In this document: positions 12,036 through 23,800 of the stretch, in pieces
How positions within the stretch are numbered: position 1 is the first letter of the stretch
Layout of the letters: the number at the start of each line of letters is the position of its first letter
DNA from: Lycocorax pyrrhopterus obiensis
Taxonomy: Eukaryota > Chordata > Aves > Passeriformes > Paradisaeidae
Length of the DNA: 64,000 bases
Reading direction: 5' to 3'
Assembly: GCA_014706295.1 (NCBI GenBank)
Contig: JACSVZ010000001.1
Location: 84,628,237 to 84,692,236 of the forward strand
Position numbers and translations under genes: made by a program
Notes under the pieces: model-generated
What the model was told of the DNA's origin: nothing
What the model saw: the letters and a program-made list of their open reading frames with translations, nothing else
The model's database searches: none

Positions 12036-14989
12036 TAACTAAACAATCACAAAATCCCAAATGTTTCAAGGAAGCAAGTTGTAATGGAGGCAAGTGGGCT
12101 TTAGCCCCATCCATAGAAAATTTACATTAAAAAAAAGTAATATAAATAAACACTATGATAAGTATTATAAACACTGTAAGACAAACACTATGAGGGGAAA
12201 AAACAACAACCATCAAAAAACCTCTCAAGGAAGTGAAGAACAGTCTGATATTGCAAGCTGACCACATGAGCATGTCTACAAAAGAAAGGAAATGCTGTAA
12301 TTAAATATAACAACTCTCACTGTCTAGAGATAAATAAATTTCCTCTCCTTTAAAATGGCTGACTAATGTAAGCCATCTTTCATCCAAGTTAGCAATATAC
12401 ATCTCCCTGTTTCTGTGATGCAGATGTTATAGGAACCCCATGACGGTCCCTATGGATGTGGTTGCCTCCCGAAGGAAATATGGAGCACATTCAGCAGTGC
12501 AGTGAGGTTAAGGTTTACTCCAGAAACCAGGCTTAGAGGATGGTCAGGACCACACATTGGCTCTAAAGGAGGCTACGGGAATTTAGGCCGACACAAATAT
12601 TCAGCACTTTTGGCTTAGTTTTCCAAGAAGGCTGGAATTGCTTTCAGCAACTGCACAGCTACGCAGGTACCTCTTGGAGCTCGCAGAATTTACAGGGGTT
12701 TGTACAGAAGCAACTGTGAGAGTGAAGCCACCATCACCTCAGGAGACAGTTATTGACAAGCAAACAAAGCTTTACCAAATGCGAGCTAAAAAACCTGAAC
12801 CAGCACCTCCCCCCCCCTTTTTTAAAGTTTATATAATGCAAATGACAACTGACCCAGCACCACAGAGTACAATTATAATTAACAGGAGACTTTTCTGAAA
12901 AACGTCTGTGCTGCCTTAGGGAACAATGTAGGTCACAGCATCAATTAAAAGCAGAACAAACTCTTCACTGCCTCCATAACATTTAACCCCAAATCATTTT
13001 GTTGCTGTAAATTAAACAACCCATTGCTGCATTACATCACAGGAGTGAAAAAAGGCAAGAATAACTTGCTAAAAAACTTATTTCAAGCTCCAGCACCCAC
13101 TTTACTGTATATAATATGGGCAAGCAATATGGAATACTGATGTTACCAGTATTTTCCTCAGCTTTGTGGAGCTGAATTACTATCTGTATATTCAATTTTC
13201 TTTTACCTAATCTGGATATTAATATTAGACCTTTGCAGGAAAGCATGTGAGATTTACTTAATTGATGATCAAAATCAGCAGTTTACCTTTGCTGCTGACT
13301 GTAGAGGAGATGTAAGATTGTTTAAAATTCTAAGCTTCAGTTTTGAAGCTCTAGTGGACACCCTTCTATGCAGGAGAGTGGAATATAAAAATAAATCACT
13401 TCAGGTAAAATGTGTTTGCAGGGGTCACTACAGATATTTTACCTAACTACTAATATTAATTACTAGTTTTCTACTACTATATCAAAGACAACTGTCAATA
13501 GAAGCCAACCAAAAATTTAAGGACATTCACTTTTAAAGAATTGTCCACAGGTAACATCCATTTTTAAGATCAATAAATTTCTGTTTCTTAACAACAAAGA
13601 CAATTTTCAGCAGAATTCAAGCCAGAAGAAAGATCTTTGTAATAAAGCTTCTCAGTTGTTGCTGACCTTTGTGTTTGTTCATGTGGAAATATTGGGCAAT
13701 ATCTCGGATGCAATTAAGTCTTTTGAAGTTTTATGATTTACTTGAATGGGAGGTGAAGCAAATTCTTCTCAGCTTGTGAGACTGAAAGGGCAACTACACA
13801 GCATTGAGAAGCTGGACTGCCTGAGCAGTAGCTCACAAAGTTCATGAGACACCACAAGGAAACATCAACTGACACAATAAACTAAGGGAAAACAAATTTA
13901 TAAAGTGCACCTCCATATCTTCTACTATTCACGAGTAATACCAAGTAATTAAAACATACTGCAGGCAAAATTAAGACTTCCTGATGCCCGTGTAGTACTT
14001 TCAGCTCAAAAAATTCTTCACAAAGAAGTAATTCTATAGGGGTACATAGGCGAGAGCAAAGACTCATTTCTGAAAGCTTAGCAGTGGAAAAAACTAAATA
14101 GCTATATTAGTTAATAAATATGTCTCTCAGTAGAGTACAAAGGAAGTGGATTGTACATCAGAGAAATTCCATTTTAATAGAACTAGGTTTTAAGATTCAA
14201 TCTCTGACTATGTTCTCATCTGCATTTTCAAATTCCAATAAGGAGTACAGGAGCTCAGTTCCCTTTTCCCTGGTGAAATGTTAAGGTAATGCAAAGAACG
14301 CCAGCTTCTGATTAGCCCATTATCTATAGCCATAATATCTCAGTGCCAGTGTTAAGGACTTCAATTCCACTGTCAAAGGCTTTAAGGAAATCCAAAATGA
14401 AAAAGGAGTGGCCAAGCTTTAGAGAGTTTCCAATTTGAGTGTAAAACAGGAGACGCAACCCGTTCCTCAACAGTTAACAAGATTTCACTAGAGTTTTAGA
14501 CTCCTCATTACTGAGACAGTGAATTTCTTTTAGACATTAAGACAAAGGCAGACTTTGCTGATGACTTAAGCAAAAACCATAAAAATGTTTTTTTTGGAAA
14601 ACTTCACAATTGAACAATGGACCATTCCATCCTTGCCTAATTGCGGAGGAAAGTCACTTTTTGCCAGAGAATGATACAGGGTAAGTAGAGTGAGAATAAG
14701 TGAAAGTAATTTATTTTAGGTGCAAGTCAAAGCAGGAAGTTCGAGAAGAAATGCTATAATGGGGCGTAGTGCGAGGACAAAAAAAAAGCTCATTTTAATT
14801 ATACTTTCTCTAGGGGCTGATAGATTGTAGGCTAGGGGGTCTCTGTTTCTGCTTACCTCCAAGTGTTCTAGAGTGTTCTCAGATGAGAATACATCATTCA
14901 TTGCTCTGAGAATGTGTGTAATGGTAGTACAATAATGAATTAGTTCTATATCAAACAGAAGGAAAGGGTCTAAAGACTCTTCAGCCACT
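12036..14989. other. Unique sequence, nothing recognised
   Basis: About 3 kb with no recognisable repeat or gene. There is a C9 run at 12809-12817 followed by T6. The 86-codon frame at 12638-12898 (+) runs through that homopolymer and is not protein-like. Confidence 0.5.
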
Positions 14990-15105
14990 ACAATCTTTCT
15001 CAAAGCCCTTTGTAAAAGAAAGGAAAATGTTATCACTCTTTTACAGGTAGGAAAGCAAAGGGAAAGAGAATGAAGCAAGCTGCCCAAGATGATTCGAGAG
15101 GAGTT
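14990..15105 (-). mobile_element. MIR-like ancient SINE
   Basis: The plus strand matches the reverse complement of the MIR core and tail: 'tatcactcttttacaggtagg' lines up with the 'atccccattttacagatgagg' segment, then 'aagcaaagggaaagag' and 'gcaagctgcccaagatga' with the 'gacttgcccaaggtca' segment. Order and spacing are kept across about 100 bp. It lies inside a 166-codon minus-strand open frame (14716-15216), which argues against that frame being a gene. Confidence 0.75.
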
Positions 15106-15985
15106 GAAAAAACACATCATATGTCTACAACTTTGTTTTAAAGACCACCCAACCTTCAACCAGTTATACAAAATATGACTGAGATGTAGATGGATGACAG
15201 CACCAAAAAACATCAAGCCCTCTCAACCAAACCTTGCTGTTTTAATCAAAATTTTGCAACTACAGACTAAAAATCAGTGAAGGAAAATTAATTCAGAAGT
15301 TCATGATCTAGAAGAATTCAAAACTTTATCCTCCACACATGTAGGCCAGGAGGTGGGTGTACTAAGCTTTTTTAATGAATTAAAATGCAAGGAAGTGGGA
15401 AGGAAGTAAAAAGGAAATAAATGCTTTCATTAGGCCAAGTTATACAACTCCACATTTCTCCATTTGAACTACTGACTGGGGAAGAAGGTGATAAAATGCA
15501 CTAGTTCTATGAGTTGAATCTCCCTCCACAATACCATCTAACCCCACATTCCCCTGTAGAAAAAGTTTTTTCTGACTCGCCTGGAGCAAAGAACAGGCAC
15601 CTCAAAGATTTGGGGTTTAAGGCACAAAGCACCATTGGATCACTGAGATCTAATGCACTGCCACACGTAACACTGACAACAACCGCTTGTCTTAAACACA
15701 AGCGTGCGCACCTATTTCAGAAAAGCACCTAATCCTGAAAACCTAAAAGGACTGAGATCTACCACTTTCTTTGATGGCTCATCCTATGTTCTCATTTTTA
15801 ACAGCATCTGCCTGGCCTTAGTTTACTCTTACCCTGGTACACATTCTGCTTTTGTCTGGTACTGTGAAGAACCCTCTTTTTCCTAGTCGTCCCACAGGAA
15901 TACACTGCCATTAAGTCATGTCTCTCTCTGGAAGAATTTTTCTCCATTCTAGTCTCTCTTCTCTCTTTTGATATTTAATATCTTT
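15106..15985. other. Unique sequence, nothing recognised
   Basis: No repeat or gene recognised. Overlapping short frames on both strands near 15507-15732 look like chance. Confidence 0.45.
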
Positions 15986-16165
15986 ATAAATTACAGATGC
16001 CAAAACCTGGTACAATATCTCCTTCCATAGCCTCACTGTTGCACATACCAATAAAAGCACCTCCTTACTCCTAATTTTGTGAGGTTTTTTACATTCAAGT
16101 TCATAGTACAAGCCCCACTGAGTTGTCTGTTCTCTCCTCTGGAAAATTACTAGCACCACTTACAT
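15986..16165 (-). mobile_element. Possible very old CR1-like LINE fragment
   Basis: The stretch 'gatgccaaaacctggtaca' followed by 'agcctcactgttgcacata' and 'aagcacctccttactcc' has the order of the CR1 segment that reads 'gtgcccagaactggacaca ... gaggcctcaccagtgc ... aatcacctccctcg'. Identity is low and only the order and spacing support it. It could be chance. Confidence 0.3.
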
Positions 16166-16454
16166 CAGCTTTTGGGATCCTCATGTGTATGTTAGGTTGC
16201 CATTGCTTCCTTCTGGCTGTGTAATATTTCTCTTCCAGGTAATGACAATTTTGTTTGAATGGCCTCTGTTTACCAAGCTAGACCGTAACTGGATTACACT
16301 ATCTGATTACTGTGTCCTCCTTTTTTTTTTTCCTTACTGCTTCAATCTTTGCATTATTTTCAGATTTTAACATCCAAGAATTTAGCCTGCTTTCCAAATG
16401 ATTTGTGAAAATACTGAAATATGCTTTCCACACACAATTATAAATTGTGGAAGA

Positions 16455-16768
16455 CTGTGGAGAGAGGCTATTTACAAAAGGATGCAATGACAGCCCAAGT
16501 GGGAATGGCTTCAAACTGAAAGAGAGCAGGTTTAGATTGGATATTAGAAAGAAATTCTTTACTGTGAGAGTGGTGAGGCACTGGAACAGGTTGCCCAGAG
16601 AAGCTGTGGATGCCCCATCCCTGGAAATGTTCAAGGCCAGGCTGGACAGGATTCTGAGCACCCTGGTCTAGTGGAAGGTGTCCCTGTCCCTGGCATGAGG
16701 TTTGGAACTAGATCATCTCTAACGTCCATTCCAACCCAGGCCATTCTGTGATTCTATTTTATGATCCC
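16455..16768 (+). mobile_element. CR1 LINE 3' end, about 310 bp
   Basis: A well-preserved copy in the plus sense: 'gagaggctatttacaaaagg', 'gaatggcttcaaactgaaag', 'ggatattagaaagaaattc', 'actggaacaggttgcccag', 'gtggatgccccatccctgg', 'tagtggaaggtgtccctg', then the tail 'ccattctgtgattctattttatga'. It is 5'-truncated and non-coding. Open frames of 74 codons (+) and 120 codons (-) lie on it and are repeat-derived. Confidence 0.95.
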
Positions 16769-19700
16769 TCAAAATTTCTGTGTAAGGGTCATTTCTCATT
16801 GACTAGTGCTTTGAGATGCCAGTCTTTGAGAAATATTATTTTGATAAAGTATACTATTTATTTATACCAGACAAAATACAAAATTAAGTGAAATGCTTTA
16901 CAAAAGCCTAAACAATACCTAGGACCATTCAACAAGCAAATTCACATTCTAGAATGAAGTTTATGTAGCATAATTGCTTTTCTTTAAAACTATGTTGACT
17001 GTCATTAATTTCTTCCGACCACGAATTTATTCTTATGCTTGCTTTCTTAGCTAAATTCTCCTTAATCTTTCCAATATTTTTTTTCCAGAGCTGAAATATA
17101 ACTAACCTGCTCTGCAGCATTATTCGGGGGGAAAAAAAAAAAAAGGTGAAAATAATAGCATGACACTCACACTCTAGAATTTAAAAAATTCTCCAACAGA
17201 TCTTTTCAGCCTCCTTTTTTAGGGCTCTTAGGTGAAAGTTACCAAGTAATGAGCCTTCTGTTTTACTTATTTTATCACTGGCAGATGTTGTTTAACATGC
17301 TTTGAAAGATTCAGTGCTGTTTGTACAGTAGGGACACTGGATCTCCTACCACCATATGGGCTTGCTAAGGAGCAAACAGCACTTCCCTCCTACTGTGTGC
17401 CACTCAGTATTGAAGAGGTATCAGAGTTTTTGTTCATCTTCGCATGAATAAATGACATGATTAATTAAATAGTGATTGACTGGCATCATTTCTTCTTCTT
17501 TTTGGCTTACAAAAAAGCAGCACAAATTAGTTAAGTCACATACAAAATAAACCAAGAAATAAGCTTTGTCAAACTTTTCTCGAAATCTTAGGAGGTAGAA
17601 ATTGAGTGTCCAGATATATACCATCAGAATTCGGGTCCATTATGCTTGCCACTGATTTCATCCTAGGTTGCCACCTTAATCATTACATATTTTTGGCCCT
17701 TACATTAAGGAAAATTACCTAGACATCCTAAGCCATTATAAATTGATGTCCATCTGGCAGAGAGCTGTGCAAGATCACTCAGAATCCTCATCTGCCCTAT
17801 TTATCCTAGAATCTTGTTAACCCTGTATAACAAAGGATAGCAATTTGGACACCAACAATATATCACTTTAGACTACTTTTACCAGAAATATCCCATTAGT
17901 GTGCATTATCTTCATATCTTAATCTGCCTTCTTTTCCTCCTGAGACTGCAAAGAACCCAACTGGCAAACAGCCAGAATATCAAATTTCTCACACATCTAT
18001 TGTCATAATGGTAGAAGGTCATACGCTGAAAACTGAGCACACAACTGCAACATAAACTAAACTGAGTATTTTAAAAACAGAATTTCATGGAGGTTACTAT
18101 CCTGGTGCAATAGTGTCACTTGCACTTTTGTTTGATTTGGAGGGGTTTTTTGTACTTCTGGTTTCAATGACAACTCCTCTATTGGAAAAGTTCTTTGATT
18201 AAAAAGCAAGCGAACAAACAATAAAACAAACAAAACCCCAAAACAAACCACAAAAAACCCCACACCAAATCAAACTTCAACAATACTTTTTTCTGTCACA
18301 CTGTCCAGGTCCATAAATATACTTATATCCTCGTTTGGTCCTGCCTGTTACATCTCAGAGACTGATTGTCCCTCTGCCAAACCAACAGGCAATAAAAAGA
18401 AATTTCAAAAAGATAAAGGTGAAATTTTCCTGACCACTTGAGATACCAAAGTCGAGACATTTACACCCAGGTTATTTGACCATAAAGAATATCTAGACAG
18501 TGGAGAGAGAAAATCATTTCCAATCCACCTCCATCTAAAGTAGCCATCCAAATCAGGTTAGAAGAACTGTGTTCAGGGCAAGTCTCTCCATTGACTACTG
18601 AGGCAATATCATCGTCTTCCTCAAATGTCAAAAGTCAAGTCAAGCCAAATTGTTCTCTTAATAGCTCAAATGGTTTTCAGTTTGATCAGTATGTAGCTGA
18701 GGCTTCTTACATGCCACAGCATCTTGAAAATTATTGAAACATTCACCAAAATATATTTTTTTTAACCTGAAATAGGCACTTTTGGGTCCAGGGAAGCATT
18801 GGTGGAGAAAAAATGGCAAAACTATGAAGCAGCAATTCAGAAACTATTTGCTTTCCTCACTTACTTCTCACAGCCAAATTCACTACTCTCACCTGTGTAT
18901 TAGTCCATTCCATTTCAGGAAAAGGTCCCAGCTGAAGGCCTCTACCTGTGGGATTTTCTTCCTCTTGGCCTTTCTGGAAGTACATAGAGACATCTACTCA
19001 AAACACGTTCCAAACTCAGATTTTTTATTGTCTTTGCATATGGTGCTTAGTTGTGTGGGTTTGCTTCCCAGGTTGTTTTTTGGGGAAGTGGGCTCATTTA
19101 TTTCCTTGGAGCTGTAAATTGGTGTTGATACCTGCTGAATTGCCCAGAGGCTTTATAACAAAAAATAAATTGGCATTCTATTATATAGTATTAAAAATGT
19201 GAGTGCATATTATTGATTATAAATATTTATGGATTAGCTATTTATCACTGAAGGAAGAACAAGCAAGTTATGTATATTTTACAAGAATTAACACTGTACT
19301 ACTGTATTTATGTTTAGTTTTAGTATGCAACATTTACCAGTCTCAAGTAATTATTAGCAAATGAAGCAAGAAGGCTACAAGGAATAAATAAATGTTCTCT
19401 TGACAGTCCACCTCTTTCTAGCTAAAATTAGAAATAACCCCATTGCTTCTAAATTTTAAAACCCACTCTAATTATCACTATGAATTTATGAAGTTTTAAC
19501 AGTAGGAGGTTATATATTTGCTTTTAATGAACGTCAGGTTTCCATTTTTTTGTGAAACAGAAAATCTATAATGAATTCAGTCTCCCACATAGGCATGAGT
19601 CAATGCCATTGTAGAAAACACATGAGTTCTTAACAAACAACAACAATATGGAAGAGCCCTGCCAGTATGGGGAGACATAAGGCAAGGATCTCAGTTTTTG

Positions 19701-19904
19701 TTGATAGCAAAACTACCTTATCTGTAGCTATGCATTCAATAGCATTTTTTACACAATGTTTAATACAAGAGGGACTTAAAAGCATTTTTACAAAGGTCAT
19801 ATCCATTATGATGTTTATGTAGTGGTGATCCTCACCTTTTACTATGTTATTTTAGAGACTTTTTGTTTCTATTTTAATAAAGAATACAAATTTTAAAAAG
19901 AATA
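16769..19904. other. Unique AT-rich sequence with an A/C-rich tract
   Basis: No gene or transposon recognised over about 3.1 kb. It holds the A/C-rich tract at 18201-18275 listed separately. Two overlapping plus-strand frames of 111 and 84 codons near 18782-19202 are unrecognised. Confidence 0.5.
18201..18275. repeat. A/C-rich low-complexity tract
   Basis: About 75 bp made almost only of A and C, with repeated aaac, aaaaccc and caaac units (G/T-rich on the other strand). It is one of four similar tracts in the window (also 32681-32720, 54695-54764, 55691-55730). Confidence 0.75.
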
Positions 19905-20232
19905 AAAACCATAGATGAGTTTAGGTGTGAAAGGATATAAAGATCACCTAGTTCCAACACCCCCTGCCATGGGCAGGGACACCTTCCACTAGACCAGGTT
20001 CCTCAAACTCCCATCCAACCTGACCTCGAACACTTTCAGGAATCGGGCATCCACAGTTTCTCTGGGCAACCTGTTCCAGTGCCTCACCACTCTCACAGTG
20101 AATATTTCTTCCTAATATCCAACCTAAATCCCCCCTCTGACAGTTTGAAGCCATTTCCCCTTGCTCTGTCACTACATGCACTTGTAAAACATCCCTCTCC
20201 AGCCTCCTTGTAGACCCCCTTAAGGTATAAAC
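19905..20232 (-). mobile_element. CR1 LINE 3' end, about 325 bp
   Basis: On the plus strand it follows the reverse complement of the CR1 3' end: 'aagatcacctagttccaac', 'cctgccatgggcagggacac', 'cttccactagaccaggtt', 'ggcatccacagtttctctgg', 'gcaacctgttccagtgcc', 'ttcttcctaatatccaacc', 'cagtttgaagccatttccc', then a diverged 'acatccctctccagcctcc'. The octamer tail has decayed to 'accatagatgag'. A 104-codon minus-strand frame covers it and is not a gene. Confidence 0.95.
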
Positions 20233-20499
20233 CCACTTCTTTTTATGTATAAAAGGTAACACCTTTTCACTCTCACCTGCGGGATTAAGTCTTTTTTAAT
20301 AGCAAGCATAAAACATAGCAAGTATAAAACCATTAAGCCAAGTCATTCAGGGAAGTCTCAAAACTCTGTTGCTATAAAGAATGGCTAATAATAGTCAAAA
20401 AGCTCAGGGTGTAACACTTTTCAGCATAAAGTATAGTCTAAGGAAAAGGGACTTCTGGCTCTGCTTAAAAGGATTAATGCTGTCATACAATGATATTTT

Positions 20500-20835
20500 T
20501 AAGAACTGGCGCTTATATTGATGCTGTCAGTCTTCAGGCATTCAGCTGTGTCAGCTAGGAGCAGCGTCCTTTGAGACGCAGGAAAATACTGAGAACGGTT
20601 TCAGGCTTAAATTCCCTCAGTCACTCTGGAGGGTGCGTTCCCAGCTCAGGGAAGAGGGATGAATGGAGGTCTGAATATTCAGCTGAGCTTACACAGAGAG
20701 GATTTTTACATGAAAAACATCTAGAGTAACTTCTTTTACAGTGTAATGCGCAGCCGTGGATTCCCTAACATCAGCACCAAGCCTACCAGGAATAACCAGG
20801 AGGCATTTTATGGCCACGTCCACTGGAGCTGACGC
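20500..20835. promoter_or_regulatory. CpG-retaining segment, candidate regulatory element
   Basis: About ten CpGs lie in roughly 330 bp (for example near 20511, 20567, 20575, 20597, 20635, 20748, 20753, 20818 and 20834), while the flanks are CpG-poor. CAGCTG E-boxes occur near 20545, and a 'tattcagctgagc' motif lies near 20680. CpG retention in AT-rich bird DNA is typical of constrained or unmethylated elements. No TATA, splice or coding signal was seen, so the role is inference only. Confidence 0.25.
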
Positions 20836-23800
20836 ACTTTGACCACAGCAAGCTTCTGTGTACATGTAGTTTAGTTTGACTATTTGGTTCTGGAGACTTC
20901 TGAGAAGAAGTGTGTAGTACCCTAAACCAGATAGAAGAAATGCACACCGAGCAGTAAGAACTTCCCTGACAGAGGAAACACCAAACGCAAAAATACAGAG
21001 TAAGGAACACCTCTGTTGAGATCATTAAGTAAGGAGGAGCCAAGAGTGAGGTTCTATTGCGAAATGGCCTTCCTTCAAGATATGAAGAATTGCTGTGTAT
21101 AAGGACAAGGGTTGTAAATATTGTGCTGTAATCATTGATGATGAGACACCAGCAGAACTGTATCATTTTGGGACACTTTAAGATATGCACTGAAAAAGCC
21201 AATGCAAATGTATAGAAGAGGAAACTCACAACTTGGGGAAGACTGAAAACAGGATATTACATAGGGATAGTGATCACTTGTCTCCAATTGAGAGAGAAAC
21301 CAGAGAAACTCCAAATTTGCTGCTGTGGAAAAAAAAAACCAAACCTTTAATTGCTAGGTGCTGAAACATTGAAAGTCTCCAGTCCTTTCCATGTCCTACA
21401 TGCTTTGACTCCATGAGAGGTTTATTCCCTAGTAATTTCAGCAATTTTAATTTGGAACCAGATGAGTAATACCCAGCTAAAAGCAAAAGGCATATTCCTC
21501 TGTGCTAAGTTAAAATAAAATAAATACATACTTGCTTCCAAGGTAAGGTTTTACAAATGCCACTTGTGGATGTAGTGGTTGTAGAAGTGTAACCCTCTTT
21601 GTGAAAAATGTCTTTTGAATAAACTTTACTCAAATGCAAGTGAGGTAGCATTTAAAACAGCATTCTTCGTAAGCATCAAACCGTGAGCTACAAATGTGGC
21701 AACCCTAAAGGTGAGACTGAGTTTCCCAAATAGAGCTGTCACAAGTCATCAGATGAGTTAAGGTATCGTTCTGACTCCAGCTGCTTCCTCAAATGGGACC
21801 GTGTTTCCTTCTGTCATTTCTGACAGCCATATGCACACCTCAGATCTTACAGGACATCTAAAAGAGTACTATATGCCTATCTTAGACACCTGAATCCCAC
21901 CCCAAAAAGTCTTTTTTTATTTTAAGGAAATCTTTTCTAACAGACGTTATTCACACTAGCTATTATTAAGTGCAAATACATAGTTTAAAAATATAAAATT
22001 TGGGTGTTGTTGCACAGAAAATCTAAATCTCCTATTCTTTAACTAAAAATAAAAAAAACAATTTCAAGTTTCTTTGAATGCTATGAACTACCGTAAATCC
22101 AAAAATCCAAAATCCAGTAAAAGTTTTACACAAGACCTAGAGCCAAACAAGTTTCAGTGTCGAAGTACATCAATTTTAGAAGAATTTAAACACTCTCATA
22201 GTCTGGAAAGCCTTGTTAATCTGTAGATTAAGGAAGGATCAGTTTATTGCCATGGAAAAAAAATAGTGCCTATTAAATACTGGGAAGTCCCATGGTCCAA
22301 CAAATATTACCTTCATACAAGAACACCATGCAGTGTCATAAAAAAAGTCAGCCACACCAATAGAACTGGGAAAAATAAAGTTTTCTGTTTAAAAACATCT
22401 TCAAAAAGAGATCTCATGAAAATCTACATAGTTCCTACTAATGATATGTAGAGGGCATTGAAGTACTGCTATACAAAGTAACAGTAATAAAACATGAACA
22501 CAGGGAGAAGAGATGTGCAAAGAAAATGGTGATGGTGTTTCTAAATAAAGCAATGAAAAATTGTTGCCCTCACAGGAACTTCAATATAGTGAACAGTATC
22601 TGTGATCACAGTGCTAAACTCAAGTCTGTCCCTCATGCCAGTGATGTAACTACTATAGATGGATTCTGCAGAATTGAGCAGGAGGGGATGAACTTCCATG
22701 GTGAATAATTGCTCTTAAACTAAAAATTTCATTTATGTCAGACAGTGATGGAAAGGCAAGTTTCAATGAAAAGCTCAAAAATATATAGGAGGCTACATTT
22801 TCTTTTAAAATTTGAGTCATTCTTTTTATCAATTTACAACAGAATAATGAACAGCTGATAGCACATTGGAGACAAGTCCAAAAATACTTTTAAAACAGGC
22901 TTGTGAATGAAATGAAAATTCAGGAGCAGCAGATGGGTTTAACTGCTGTTAAATGTGGAGTGGTTTCCAAGAACATGTTGTATGTAATAATAAATAGCCA
23001 GAGACATAAAGTTTCCCCAGCAGTTTAAATCCTGAGCATCCAAGCTAAGTGAGGGCTTTCAAGCTTTGGCTCGCTGCAACATCCTTACATTTTACCCTTG
23101 TCTACAGCAGCAAAAATGCTTGTTATTAACAATGTGTGCCAGCAATGAGTGCAATTACAGCAGCACTGAGCACAGTTTCACAGGCAGGCAGGTTTAACAT
23201 GGGCTTTCTGAAACAAGAATAGTTCTTGGCTCTGCTTGCAGGTTAATCACATTCAGCACCAGGGTATCCATTCTCACAGCAGATAATTATGCCAGTGTAC
23301 CCAGTGCCTCAGTTTGTGCATACGTTTTACATAATAAACATGTTAGAAATTGCCTCCCCTTCCAATTCTTGATCTGGATGTGGGCACTGGGATGACGCAC
23401 TGCATCTAGGGTTCCTGCAGTCATATCTGACTGCCTCCATGTCTCATGCCCTCGTGGATTTAAGCAAAAGTGAAGTCCCAAAGGCCCAGGAAAACAGGCA
23501 GAAACTTTCTTGTTTATACCTAAAACAGTTCTGGCTTCATCTCCTAATCCATCAAAAAGTGGCTTTATTAAGTGACAGCTATGACTAAGTTAAAGCTTCT
23601 ACACTTGCTACCGTGTATTATTATATTTGACTGACACAAATATTTGTGACATGGAATGGAACTGGAACTTTTAAACTCACAGTGATGCACAGAGGCACAG
23701 ACAGAGACGGGTTCAAAAGAATGAGTGCAACTGGGAGAGAATAGAAATTACATCAGGAACAAACCCAGAAAAAAAAAAATCCCAGCTGCTGTCTCCTGTT

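Noticed and set aside
12638..12898. 86-codon open frame, plus strand, with a Pro/Phe run
   Set aside because: The Pro and Phe runs are a C9/T6 homopolymer junction.
14716..15216. 166-codon open frame, minus strand
   Set aside because: It contains a MIR-like SINE in its middle, has no recognisable domain, and its Phe run comes from a homopolymer.
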